DNA from: Anastrepha obliqua
Taxonomy: Eukaryota; Arthropoda; Insecta; Diptera; Tephritidae
Direction of reading: 5' to 3'
DNA: 64,000 bases
NCBI RefSeq assembly: GCF_027943255.1
Contig: NC_072893.1
Coordinates: 126,355,784 to 126,419,783 of the forward strand
Positions 59,701 through 64,000 of the stretch are shown here, piece after piece. Position 1 is the stretch's first letter, and each line of letters starts with the position of its first letter. A program made the translations under genes and the position numbers. Below the pieces are notes generated by a model that saw nothing but the letters and a program-made list of their open reading frames with translations, was not told the origin of the DNA and did no database searches.

Positions 59701-61186
59701 TTCTTGAAAAATATGGTATTATTCATTAGTTGTTTGATTTCTGTAACTTTTCGAACTCAAGAAAGATAGCATAAAAAGCATGTATTTATTTATTACTTCT
59801 TTGCTATTTTCTTTTTACTTTCAGTGCTAGCTTAGCCATAGTTGGGCATAGTGCATAAATAAAACTGAAAAACTTAAGATTTAGTGATAATGAAACTAAA
59901 AAATTAGTGGGTAGTGCAGTTTAGTGGTAGTGCAAAATACCCAACTCTGACACTAGCAAATACTTTTAAGCGCATAATTGTACAAATGCTTATTTTTTTA
60001 AGAGGTTAGGGGTAGTCGGAGGCCCGAAAAAATTATGATTTTCAATTTTTGCTAGTCAATTGCTTTGTTTTACAAAAATAAAAATATAGTATTAATACAT
60101 CATGTTTCGACTTGACCTTAGCAAAATTAAAAAAAAAATTAATAATAAAAAAGTTATCGCTGTTTGTGTGCCGCCCGTTTCTCAGAAGTCCCTTGCGGTG
60201 ATCGTCACAAGTCCTTGGAGATTCATCTAAAATCAATCGGACAAGAGAAATTAGTTTTATTAATAGATAAGTTTGTGCCTGCTCGAAGTTTTTTTTTTGT
60301 TTCTTCAAAATTAACAATATGGCGGAGTGCCCAAGCGCTCTTTGTTAATTGTTGAATAACTCGAAAAGTAGTTGTCAGATTCACTTCAAATTTTCACACA
60401 ATATTTTTAAGATAATATACTTTAAGAAAATGCAAAAAAACGAGTTGTTTGAAAATTCTGACTACTCCTACCCCCTTAGGTGAATTTCTTTGAAAAAACA
60501 TGTTTTTCAAATATGTTTGCTTAAGTTTACGAACTTACCTATACCGTTATGTTCAAAATACATGAATTTCAATTATGTAGCTGAAATTGTATATTTTTTT
60601 GTTTGTCTATTTTCACTACTAGTCACACATAAATTCGTTTACTTGCGTGCAGATGTAAATATTTTCCACCCATGGCAGCCAACATACATGCATACGTACA
60701 TAGATGCATATGTATCGTAGTTGTATATTAATATGTAAAAGTAGTTTTGAAATTGCTTTTAAGAATATGCCGCTTTTTAGTTTTGTAAGTTTTGTAAGTT
60801 TTGTGTTCATTAGTCCGGTTTGAATTCACTGTTTGTATTTGTGTACGCGTAAGCGGTAAACATTGAGCCGAAAAATTACTTTTACTTTCCTAATTTTTTT
60901 TTTGTTTTAAGTAAATGATTAAAAGAAAAATCTATTTTCTGTAACTGAATTACTCTAATTTTGTAAAACACCAGTAATATAATTATAAATAAAGTGATTG
61001 CAGTCAAGTAAATGTCACTTTTGTATTTTACTGTCACTGTGACAATTTGTGAGTTGCCATTTCACTGTCAAATACTAATTTTTCATTGAATTTCTTTCTT
61101 CTTTCCCTAATGCGCAGCTGCTCGACATGTACAAAATGGAGGAGGAGGCCTACAAAATACAAGGCAAGTCTGAATTCTATGCCTAA
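14581..61186 (+). CDS. norpA: norpA, phospholipase C-beta of the phototransduction cascade (complete, multi-exon)
   Basis: The gene product hydrolyses PIP2 to IP3 and diacylglycerol after Gq activation at the photoreceptor membrane. The joined exons give 1092 residues: PH domain (about 10-150), EF hands (155-300), catalytic X half (about 317-465), acidic Ala/Pro-rich linker (about 480-530), Y half (548-665), C2 (685-804), then a lysine/glutamate-rich coiled-coil tail to the end. Catalytic residues are present: H334 in [11 protein letters not shown]335, the calcium ligands E364 and D366 in VELDCW, H381 in THGHAY, and E415 in SFENHC. It matches Drosophila norpA nearly residue for residue outside the linker. 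Splice sites are all GT/AG and phases are consistent. Exon 4 comes in two alternative forms, and two alternative 3' ends are possible. Introns 1-3 and the last one carry many antisense or inert transposons. Exon-level entries follow. Confidence 0.97.
15118..16377 (-). mobile_element. mariner element (D,D34D), nearly complete, antisense in norpA intron 1
   Basis: It is a 1260-bp Tc1/mariner transposon flanked on both sides by the TA target duplication (15116-15117 and 16378-16379). The terminal inverted repeats begin GGACTATGAATAAGTTCGTG and match perfectly for at least 27 bases. The single transposase gene fills most of the element on the minus strand. Perfect terminal repeats and a long open frame suggest a fairly recent insertion. 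Confidence 0.95.
15187..16208 (-). pseudogene. mariner transposase, frameshifted near its N-terminus
   Basis: This is a cut-and-paste transposase of the D,D34D mariner family. The start codon is read at 16208-16206 (MSNFVPNN). Codons 1-15 are followed by a frameshift near 16160, a second frame starting [20 protein letters not shown], then one extra base near 16080. From 16050 downward the frame stays open to the stop at 15187. Motifs present are the helix-turn-helix region ([19 protein letters not shown]), WVPYEL, the first Asp in [11 protein letters not shown], the second in HDNARPH, and the third in [12 protein letters not shown], with 34 residues between the last two. The catalytic triad is intact, but the two frameshifts should abolish activity. 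Confidence 0.92.
16949..17136. repeat. norpA: A/T-rich inverted repeat upstream of norpA exon 2
   Basis: The left arm (about 16950-16995, ACGTCTAAAAATC then AAAAATTCAATTTAAAAATT) is matched by the reverse complement of the right arm (about 17092-17136, ending in GATTTAGATGTGC). Arms are about 45 bases with a loop of about 100. In pre-mRNA it could fold into a hairpin about 265 bases before the exon 2 acceptor. Confidence 0.6.
17402..17461 (+). CDS. norpA: norpA exon 2 (residues 61-80)
   Basis: A 60-base exon, phase 0 on both sides. It encodes [20 protein letters not shown], a core strand-helix of the PH domain. Acceptor CACTCAG, donor AAG|GTGAGT. It is isolated between introns of 2.6 and 14.5 kb. 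Confidence 0.96.
19925..20290. repeat. Tandem array, about six units of 58-73 bp
   Basis: Each unit has a conserved 19-base core, ACCGGGATGTGCAATGAGC, then an A-rich arm with AAC/AAAC runs. Cores lie near 19932, 20003, 20071, 20145, 20205 and 20263, so the period ranges from 58 to 74. The A-rich arms vary freely while the core barely changes (two or three substitutions in the first and fifth copies). Confidence 0.85.
20290..20700 (-). mobile_element. Degenerate mariner transposase fragment
   Basis: On the minus strand, broken frames read [27 protein letters not shown] and [13 protein letters not shown], and near the low-coordinate end a region resembling [12 protein letters not shown]. This order matches the middle and C-terminal part of mariner transposases (KVM..V.WD, TIN..YY...L..L, HQ.NA..H, SPDLAP.DFFLF). 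Multiple stops and frameshifts; no termini found. Confidence 0.65.
24330..24740 (+). mobile_element. Non-LTR retrotransposon relic (linker and C-terminal tail)
   Basis: Near 24392 the frame reads [20 protein letters not shown], and near 24570 [20 protein letters not shown] then SLVRDLGL. This fits the pre-TGH linker and the terminal LG.....L...L..F....G block of RNase-H-bearing LINEs. The stretch between is broken. It is related by sequence to the relic at 53240 (shared AAATCTTTACTGGGGG / AAGCTTTTACTGAGGG and CTGAGAATG blocks). Confidence 0.55.
28196..28255. repeat. GTAT/CATG microsatellite
   Basis: An imperfect run of TATG/CATG tetranucleotides, about 60 bases, typical of fly introns. Confidence 0.9.
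29335..29883 (+). mobile_element. Non-LTR retrotransposon relic, internally deleted RNase H and C-terminal domain
   Basis: An open frame of 182 codons. The first part has [20 protein letters not shown], the SVFQAE block of LINE RNase H. It then jumps, with the middle of RNase H missing, to the linker ([20 protein letters not shown]). It ends with a zinc-binding segment [20 protein letters not shown] (C..C...H....C pattern). The open frame across a deletion may be chance or may reflect a recent copy. The first ATG has no special meaning. Confidence 0.75.
30360..31060. repeat. Tandem array, about 156-bp unit, 4-5 copies
   Basis: The block TTTAGAATCTGYTMTCGTCA recurs near 30366, 30522, 30675, 30788 and 30952. 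Each is followed by a T-rich arm with TCTTTCTT.CCAGAT and a TTCGA-type block. Spacing is 156, 153, 113 and 164, so one unit carries a deletion of about 40 bp. It ends about 870 bp before norpA exon 3. Confidence 0.85.
31931..32077 (+). CDS. norpA: norpA exon 3 (residues 81-129)
   Basis: Encodes [15 protein letters not shown] to [10 protein letters not shown], the C-terminal part of the PH domain. Acceptor TTTACAG, donor AAG|GTGAGT, phase 0 on both sides. It ends exactly at residue 129, where the alternative exon 4 begins. Confidence 0.97.
32885..33345 (-). mobile_element. Non-LTR retrotransposon relic (post-RT C-terminal region)
   Basis: On the minus strand, broken frames read [61 protein letters not shown] and GRGRRPLR. 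This is the conserved tail of endonuclease/RT proteins common in insects (R.LR.IFGP, R.N.ELY.L, RL.W.GHV.RM, GRP..RW.D). At least three stops interrupt it. A 149-codon + strand frame over the same bases is a shadow. Confidence 0.75.
35770..36502. mobile_element. Non-autonomous TIR element (MITE), 733 bp
   Basis: Perfect terminal inverted repeats of at least 20 bases (AGGGGTTACATGGGTTTCGT at the left, its reverse complement at the right). TA lies on both sides (35768-35769 and 36503-36504). The interior has no transposase and contains a nested inverted pair (CTTGAACGAAGGA near 36054, TCCTTCGTTCAAG near 36190). The outer flank also reads TTAA, but the related element at 60001 keeps only TA, so a Tc1/mariner-type TA target is preferred. 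Confidence 0.8.
37152..40474 (-). pseudogene. I-like element ORF2 (endonuclease, RT, RNase H), broken
   Basis: The endonuclease starts near 40440 with [20 protein letters not shown] and has the CIQETH block, then decays between 40180 and 39600. RT segments follow: [16 protein letters not shown] (39110), [32 protein letters not shown] and the catalytic [12 protein letters not shown] (about 38445). The RNase H has [15 protein letters not shown] (37600), [26 protein letters not shown] and [20 protein letters not shown] (37340). Breaks occur near 40180-39600, 38973-38931, 38350-38218 and 37340-37270. Confidence 0.9.
40589..41724 (-). pseudogene. I-like element ORF1 (nucleic-acid-binding, zinc knuckles), broken
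   Basis: An RNA-binding gag-like protein. The second part (41359-40589) begins with a cysteine array: [25 protein letters not shown] and [15 protein letters not shown], three successive zinc knuckles as in I-factor ORF1. An Asn/Ser-rich tail follows. The N-terminal part (41724-41425) is in another frame, so at least one frameshift or stop lies near 41360-41424. Confidence 0.85.
42709..43014 (+). mobile_element. tRNA-derived SINE, nearly full length
   Basis: The tRNA-like head has an A-box-like TAGCCGAATGGG and a clear Pol III B-box, GGTTCGAATCTC, about 55 bases later. The body has TCGGCAGGCAATGGCAAACC, TTTCTGCCATGAA, TCGGAGTCGGCTTGAA and GGAGGAGCTCGGCCAAACAC blocks, and the tail is GTGCCAATTATATATATAAT. 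It belongs to the same family as 1931, 8021, 43486 and 63291. The tail is TA-rich rather than poly-A. Confidence 0.88.
43486..43798 (-). mobile_element. tRNA-derived SINE, nearly full length, inverted relative to 42709
   Basis: The reverse complement aligns over about 300 bases with the copy at 42709, with few differences. It is the more complete copy at the head (GGCGGCCGCCGTAGCCGAAT) and has the B-box GGTTCGAATCTC and the TATATATA tail. The pair faces each other across about 470 bases of AT tract. Confidence 0.9.
44267..44346 (+). CDS. norpA: norpA exon 4, alternative form A (residues 130-156)
   Basis: 80 bases, phase 0 in and phase 2 out. Encodes [20 protein letters not shown] then MMCLKK and the CA of a His completed in exon 5. 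Acceptor CATTTTAG, donor ACA|GTAAGT. It aligns without gaps to form B, with 12 differing residues. In Drosophila the two norpA subtypes differ in this same interval (about residues 130-155). Including both forms would shift the frame (160 bases). Confidence 0.93.
44860..44939 (+). CDS. norpA: norpA exon 4, alternative form B (residues 130-156)
   Basis: 80 bases with the same phases as form A. Encodes [20 protein letters not shown] then RTNLMK and the CA of His156. Acceptor AAATCAG, donor ACA|GTAAGT. It lies 513 bases after form A. The block THN..A.N.CP is common to both forms. By memory this form is closer to the reference Drosophila protein; which tissue uses it here cannot be told. Confidence 0.94.
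45711..46249 (+). mobile_element. Internally deleted mariner element, 539 bp
   Basis: The ends match as imperfect inverted repeats (left CGAGAGTCGTTTGAAAAGT, right complement CGAGGGATTTTTGAAAAGT). TA lies at both borders (45709-45710 and 46250-46251). The left part is 5' non-coding. The right part encodes the transposase C-terminus, [20 protein letters not shown] then NEQMIAETN and a YSKGIHK block, with stops. Most of the transposase, including the first two catalytic Asp, is gone. Confidence 0.85.
46300..46570 (-). mobile_element. Possible relic of an IS630/Tc1-like transposase
   Basis: The minus strand frame reads [20 protein letters not shown] then [11 protein letters not shown], resembling GVIGP.FFE......TVNG.RY..M in the related element at 58674. 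No termini were found and the match is weak. Confidence 0.4.
46685..47240 (-). mobile_element. Internally deleted mariner element, 556 bp, N-terminal part only
   Basis: The termini are imperfect inverted repeats (GGTTGTTCGGAAAGTAATTT at the left; the right complement begins TTGGGTTGTTCCGAAAGTGA). TA flanks both sides (46683-46684 and 47241-47242). The minus strand frame 47084-46815 encodes the transposase N-terminus: [55 protein letters not shown] and RSGRPVE. The catalytic domain is missing. It is a different mariner lineage from the one at 15118. Confidence 0.88.
51652..51888 (+). CDS. norpA: norpA exon 5 (residues 156-235)
   Basis: Starts with the last base of His156, then [15 protein letters not shown]. 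It runs through [16 protein letters not shown] and [18 protein letters not shown], the first EF-hand region. Phase 2 in and phase 2 out, donor CAT|GTAAGT. It fits either form of exon 4. Confidence 0.97.
52243..52409 (+). CDS. norpA: norpA exon 6 (residues 235-291)
   Basis: Encodes [20 protein letters not shown] to [10 protein letters not shown] plus one base of Gly291, second EF-hand region. Acceptor CCAACAG, donor CTG|GTACGT. Confidence 0.95.
52494..52704 (+). CDS. norpA: norpA exon 7 (residues 291-361)
   Basis: Encodes [20 protein letters not shown] and the start of the catalytic X domain. It holds catalytic H334 in [20 protein letters not shown] and the LLAGCR turn. Acceptor TGCACAG, donor TAG|GTGAGT. 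The 84-base intron before it has no in-frame stop. Confidence 0.97.
52705..53955 (+). other. norpA: norpA intron 7
   Basis: 1.25 kb. The stretch 53240-53480 holds a LINE relic; the rest shows nothing recognisable. Confidence 0.85.
53240..53480 (+). mobile_element. Non-LTR retrotransposon relic (linker region)
   Basis: From 53300 a frame reads [13 protein letters not shown], a stop, then [20 protein letters not shown]. This resembles the AK.L........L.LSR..LR.L.GI.TGH linker of RNase-H-bearing LINEs. It is clearly related to the relic at 24330. No termini found. Confidence 0.5.
53956..54049 (+). CDS. norpA: norpA exon 8 (residues 361-392)
   Basis: Encodes [20 protein letters not shown] then [12 protein letters not shown]. 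It holds the calcium ligands E364 and D366 and the second catalytic His, H381. Acceptor CCTAATAG, donor AAA|GTGAGT. Confidence 0.97.
54194..54358 (+). CDS. norpA: norpA exon 9 (residues 393-447)
   Basis: Encodes [20 protein letters not shown] then [20 protein letters not shown] and [16 protein letters not shown]415 in SFENHC is the third calcium-binding acid. 165 bases, phase 0 on both sides. Confidence 0.97.
54427..54784 (+). CDS. norpA: norpA exon 10 (residues 448-567), X end, X-Y linker and Y start
   Basis: Begins [20 protein letters not shown]. The linker is acidic then Ala/Pro-rich ([20 protein letters not shown], then repeated PPEAAAA and PEAEAAA). This acidic linker is the usual autoinhibitory lid of PLC-beta. 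The linker is the least conserved part against Drosophila and accounts for most of the length difference. It closes with [20 protein letters not shown] and FQGFDKAI. Acceptor ACGTAG, donor TTG|GTAAGT. Confidence 0.96.
54845..55904 (+). CDS. norpA: norpA exon 11 (residues 567-920), Y half, C2 and start of C-terminal domain
   Basis: The largest exon, 1060 bases. Y half: [40 protein letters not shown] and [14 protein letters not shown]2: [20 protein letters not shown] to [13 protein letters not shown] spacer with an [13 protein letters not shown] patch follows, then the first coiled-coil segment to [11 protein letters not shown]. The donor is AAGAG|GTTGGA, weaker than the others. It is supported because joining to exon 12 restores SKDEIRN in frame as in Drosophila. 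Confidence 0.96.
55989..56192 (+). CDS. norpA: norpA exon 12 (residues 920-988)
   Basis: Encodes [20 protein letters not shown], then [40 protein letters not shown] and KQLEERHA. Part of the long coiled-coil tail required for Gq binding and GTPase acceleration in this family. Acceptor GCTGCAG, donor CG|GTAAAA. Confidence 0.96.
56266..56422 (+). CDS. norpA: norpA exon 13 (residues 988-1040)
   Basis: Encodes [40 protein letters not shown] and [13 protein letters not shown], highly charged coiled coil with a basic cluster. Acceptor TTTCCAG, donor AAG|GTGAGT, phase 0 out. Confidence 0.96.
56660..56749 (+). CDS. norpA: norpA exon 14 (residues 1041-1070)
   Basis: Encodes [20 protein letters not shown] then [10 protein letters not shown]. 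Acceptor CCTTCCAG. The donor AAG|GTACTA is weak and lies 4.4 kb from the last exon. If it is not used, the frame stays open for 19 more codons (next entry). Confidence 0.94.
56660..56809 (+). CDS. norpA: norpA exon 14, extended form with alternative C-terminus ending ETVL
   Basis: Reading through the exon 14 donor adds [19 protein letters not shown] and a stop at 56807-56809, for a 1089-residue protein. The last residues, T-V-L, fit a class I PDZ ligand (S/T-x-hydrophobic), as found at the ends of several vertebrate PLC-betas. An AATAAA lies at 57168-57173, about 360 bases on, and could end such a transcript. It could still be chance intron sequence; only transcript evidence can decide. Confidence 0.45.
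   Translation, partial: QIGVKQGRAMEKLKVAHTKQVEEFSTDVQKVLNETLQQTDTITSIETVL
57168..57173 (+). terminator. norpA: Candidate poly(A) signal for the short norpA 3' end
   Basis: An AATAAA hexamer about 360 bases after the stop of the extended exon 14 form. Such words are frequent in AT-rich DNA, so this is only a candidate. Confidence 0.3.
57270..58210. repeat. AT-rich tract built on TAGTACTAAATTT words
   Basis: AGTACT within TTTAGTACTAAATTT recurs with irregular spacing, often joined by GAAAAAATTTTAAATAG. It is the same type as 6400-8620, about 49 kb upstream. It has no coding potential and lies inside the last norpA intron. Confidence 0.75.
58293..58549. mobile_element. TIR element (MITE), 257 bp
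   Basis: Terminal inverted repeats of about 28 bases starting CAGTGTACT (left CAGTGTACTCTCTCAAAAGC; right complement CAGTGTACTTTCTACTAACA), both running into a GACACCT block. TA is present at both borders (58291-58292 and 58550-58551). Inside are further GTCCGCTTATG / GTCCGCTAATG words. No transposase. The CAGTG..-type end and TA target fit a pogo/Tc1-like family. Confidence 0.85.
58674..59406 (-). mobile_element. Tc1/mariner-superfamily (IS630-like) element, deleted and decayed, 733 bp
   Basis: Termini are imperfect inverted repeats (left AAGGGTTTTCCGATAAG, right complement AAGAGTTTTCCAATAAC), with TA at both sides (58672-58673 and 59407-59408). The minus strand has a transposase N-terminus ([20 protein letters not shown]), then, after a deletion, [20 protein letters not shown], a broken middle and [20 protein letters not shown] then [15 protein letters not shown]. 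The second-Asp block is degraded and the C-terminus is missing. Confidence 0.85.
60001..60476. mobile_element. Non-autonomous TIR element (MITE), 476 bp
   Basis: Imperfect inverted termini (left AGAGGTTAGGGGTAGTCGG; right complement AGGGGGTAGGAGTAGTCAG). TA is present at both borders (59999-60000 and 60477-60478). No transposase. The ends resemble those of the element at 35770 (AGGGGTTA), so the two may be one superfamily group. Confidence 0.7.
61118..61186 (+). CDS. norpA: norpA exon 15, last coding exon (residues 1071-1092 and stop)
   Basis: Encodes [20 protein letters not shown] then YA and TAA. Acceptor AATGCGCAG, phase 0. In Drosophila this tail ends in Phe-Cys-Ala and binds PDZ domains of the INAD scaffold. 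Here the matching residues are Phe-Tyr-Ala, so the cysteine is absent. Confidence 0.96.
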   Translation: MLDMYKMEEEAYKIQGKSEFYA

Positions 61187-61632
61187 AACTCGTCCCTTCA
61201 AGAACAAGGACCACTTTTATAATACTTGCCAAACGCTGCGAAAGGAAAAGTTGCAGAAAAGAAGCGCTTACACTGCAGTCCTCTGACAGCCGTATGTGAA
61301 ATAATCGAAACAGTTACTGGAACTGGAATTCAGCTGTACTTTTACAAAAGGTCAAAATGCAATCGAATTATCAAGTATTTACTATTTATTTAATTATTTA
61401 TGGCAAGAAGAAACATTAAACAAAAAACAAAAACAAAAAAAAAAAAACAAGAAACGTAGTACGATAGTGTGAGTAAAACTATCCAAAGCGAATACTGAAG
61501 AATGAATATTTATGGTAAAGTAATGTGAAATTATGTTTTTATCCAAGGATTGAATATACATATAAACAAATATTTATTAACTTTAGCATTAATTGAAAAA
61601 TGTTAGCATTTTTCATAAGGTTTGTTAATAAA
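61187..61632 (+). terminator. norpA: norpA 3' UTR with candidate poly(A) signal at 61627
   Basis: After the TAA the sequence is AT-rich and includes an AAACAAAAA run near 61422. The first AATAAA in a plausible place is at 61627-61632 (GTTAATAAACT). The true 3' end is not provable from sequence and may lie further on. Confidence 0.35.
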
Positions 61633-62479
61633 CTAAAAAGGAAGTGGAAGGAAAAAGTCAAATCGGCATGCTTTAAAAGCAGACTCTTCACAAGAAAAAA
61701 AAGAGTTAAAAATATAACACCGATTACATGTATAAGTCAACATAACCTAAAAAGATCAACTAACAGATAAATGGGTAACCATTAGACAATTAAAATATTA
61801 TATAACGTTTGTCTTTAGTGTTCGCTAGCGAAGTTATAGAGCAGCATAAAAACTAATATGAAAACTAATACATAAAATCTGATAATACAGAAAGAGACAA
61901 TTCAATAATTCATTACAACAGACCAAAAATTCGTAAAACTGTTTACTGCATTATTTACACATTTAAGGTAGGAATGTCTAAAATAATAAAACATTCTAAA
62001 CAAATATAAAACTAATAGTAAAAACTAACATAAAAATAGAAAACAGTAATTTGTATAGCAAACAGAAAATTTCTCAAAAAAAATCAGAGCCCAAAGAATC
62101 ATATTAACCAAGTACCAAATAGTCAGTATTCCCTAAAACCAATTTAAATGAAAAACAAAAAACAAGCAAGAAGCCAGTAACCTTAATATGTACCACAAAC
62201 ATACAAACTATACCAAGTAACTTGAGTTTCCGCCTCTCCACCTATTTACTTAGTATATCTACAGTATATATAAAGAATTTGAGATTTAAGCAACTACTTA
62301 CATGTGTAATAATAAAATATGAAAACCCCAAACCAAAACAACCGAATGTCAAAATGCAAAAACGGGGTGAAAACGAAAACGAAAACGTGCTTGTAAGGGT
62401 AATATGAAAAAGCCTGCAAAGTTGTGATGAACGAATTGAACATAAAAAGAGCTGCAATAATGAAAAAATTGCTCATCAA
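61633..62479. other. Downstream stretch, no gene recognised
   Basis: AT-rich sequence, possibly still 3' UTR of norpA. Short ORFs on both strands around 62222-62540 overlap each other and have no domain. Confidence 0.4.
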
Positions 62480-64000
62480 TGGTCAAGGAAATAGTAAGCA
62501 ATTTGTAACAGTTGAGCAGTTTAAAACAGTTGCTGAGCACGAATTAGCTCTAAAGCATAAGTAATAGCAGCTAAACAGCTGACTTTATCAAAAATTGTGT
62601 GCAATTCAAACGGTTGATCGCTTAGATGAGCTTAAAGTCAACAGCTGAAATAGCAGATGCTTTTATACAGCGCTAGCAGACCAAATCTATAGTTTAGCTG
62701 TCTAAAACAGCTGTTAGCTTACCTAGTAGATGTTTGACGTAATGCAATAAAGTTAAAATAGCTGATGGTTTAAAATAAGCTGTGGTAATAAAGTAAACCG
62801 CTGATTTTATCAACAGTTGTGTGCAATTATAACGGTTTATTTGTTTGTTAACAGTAACGGTTTATCGCTTATGGTGCTGACACTCACCAACTCAAACGTA
62901 TGCCCATATCAGTTGACACGATTAAACTAATGAGAGTCCCATGTAAATGAATTCTCACTACCTTTCCGTTCCGTAGTATCGTAGTTCGTTGTTTCATATG
63001 ATACGGACGTACGTTTACGGTGGTGAGTGTGAGCACCATTAGAGCAACTGTTGATGACAGAAGAGTTAGCAGCTGAAACAGCATATGCTTCTATACAGCG
63101 CTAGCAGACCAAATCTATAGTTTAGCTGTTAGTTTAGACGTTTGACGAACTGCAATAAAGTTGAAATAGCTGATGGTTTAAAACAAGTTGTAGCATGAAA
63201 AATTCAACATACAACCATAAACACCTGATAGTTTAAGGTAGTTGAAGACTTGAAATTCCAAATTCGCGCTAGACGGCTTTAAAAAGCAGTTATATATATA
63301 TATATATATACGGCGCGTACACCCGTTTTGGGTGTTTGACCAAGCACCTCCACCTATTTGTGGCGTGCCTCTTGTTGTTCCCCAAATGGCAGATATTTTT
63401 ATGAGGACCTTTTTTATGGCAGTGAAGCAGTTAGGCAAATGAAAATTTGTCGAGTTCAAAAAGTGGTTGACTTAAAAAAAGTTATCTAATTTAAACAGCT
63501 GATAGTTAGAATACCTGTTCAACTCCAGTAAACTCCATTAAACCGCTGATAGTTTAAAACAGGTGATGACGTAACAAATAATAAGCGCAGCATACACCTT
63601 CAGGCAGCTAACTAAAAATTTAGAATGTCTATCAACTTAAAACCAGCTGTTAATGTAGATGGAAATATAAAATTTAAAACGCTGCTAATTCCGAAGAGCT
63701 GATTAACTCTATTGATAAAAGCTGCATCTCACTCCAAACAGCTTGAACACCTTGCCAACAAGAAAGTGCTAAGAGGTTAGTTAGAAAGTTTTAAAAAATG
63801 TAAGCAATTGCCAAATGAAAGCAGTTAATATTATGGTATAGCTGATGACCTGTAGAATTGGGCCAGCTGTTAGTCTGGAATAGAAGGCATAAAATACTGA
63901 AACGGCTAATGGTTTTATAACATAACAACATTGAGGGGAATGATGATGGCAACTCATAACTCAAAAGTCAAATTAAAACAGCTGTCTTGAGCAATTGCTA
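62480..64000. repeat. Degenerate repeat field rich in CAGCTG words
   Basis: Words of the type AAACAGCTGATGGTTTAAAA recur throughout, with at least eight exact CAGCTG palindromes (near 62576, 62642, 62708, 63071, 63498, 63643, 63864 and 63981). A longer block is duplicated: about 62641-62790 and 63069-63197 share TATACAGCGCTAGCAGACCA, AATCTATAGTTTAGCTGT, GCAATAAAGTT and ATAGCTGATGGTTTAAAA. A second block (TTGTGTGCAATT.AAACGGTT) recurs near 62596 and 62817. The field runs off the right edge. Confidence 0.75.
63291..63425 (-). mobile_element. SINE fragment with TA tail
   Basis: The reverse complement has GGTGTACGCGCCG beside a TATATATATATA run, then the GGTGCTTGGTCAAACACCC-like 3' block and the TGGGGAACAACA block, followed after a deletion by the middle TGCCATAAAA block. 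It lacks the tRNA-like head. Same family as 42709. Confidence 0.8.

Larger units (their letters stand above)
56750..61117 (+). other. norpA: norpA last intron (or alternative 3' UTR plus intron)
   Basis: 4.4 kb, phase 0. It holds a TAGTACT tract (57270-58210) and three TIR elements (58293, 58674 and 60001). Between 59.41 and 60.0 kb and between 60.48 and 61.11 kb it is AT-rich with nothing recognised. It ends in AATGCGCAG. Confidence 0.85.

Overview
This is AT-rich, intron-rich nuclear DNA of a higher fly (Diptera, Brachycera). One gene can be reconstructed end to end: norpA, the photoreceptor phospholipase C-beta, on the + strand from the ATG at 14581 to the stop at 61186. It has 15 coding positions, with two alternative versions of exon 4 and two alternative C-termini. 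The main spliced product is 1092 residues, about the length of the Drosophila protein (about 1095), and the exon phases join without error. The long introns (14.5 kb and 12.2 kb) and the load of mariner-like, I-like and SINE elements point to a fly with a larger genome than Drosophila melanogaster. A tephritid fruit fly is my guess, but the sequence alone does not prove it.

Layout. 1-14.5 kb: no recognisable host gene. It holds relics of non-LTR retrotransposons (1-656, 2.6-3.1, about 9.4 and 12.5-13.5 kb), two SINE copies, a 2-kb tract built on TTTAGTACTAAA-like words, and a dispersed GCGCCTAAAAGTATGC-like word. 14.58-17.46 kb: norpA exons 1 and 2, with a nearly intact antisense mariner between them. 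17.46-31.93 kb: intron 2, with two tandem-repeat arrays and several transposon relics. 31.93-32.08 kb: exon 3. 32.08-44.27 kb: intron 3, with a MITE, a degraded antisense I-factor-like element (about 36.7-41.75 kb), a 2.4-kb AAAATT-type tract, and two nearly full-length SINEs facing each other. 44.27-44.94 kb: the two mutually exclusive exons 4. 44.94-51.65 kb: an intron with two internally deleted mariners. 51.65-56.81 kb: compact block of exons 5-14. 56.81-61.12 kb: last intron, with a TAGTACT tract and three terminal-inverted-repeat elements. 61.12-61.19 kb: final exon. 62.5-64 kb: a degenerate repeat field rich in CAGCTG words plus a SINE fragment.

How it fits together. Exons 1-4 encode the PH domain, 5-7 the EF hands, 7-10 the X half of the catalytic barrel and the X-Y linker, 10-11 the Y half and C2, and 11-15 the long coiled-coil C-terminal domain used for Gq coupling. 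Two switches stand out: a choice of PH-domain segment (residues 130-156) and a choice of the last 19-22 residues, which would change the PDZ-type tail that docks the enzyme on a scaffold such as INAD.
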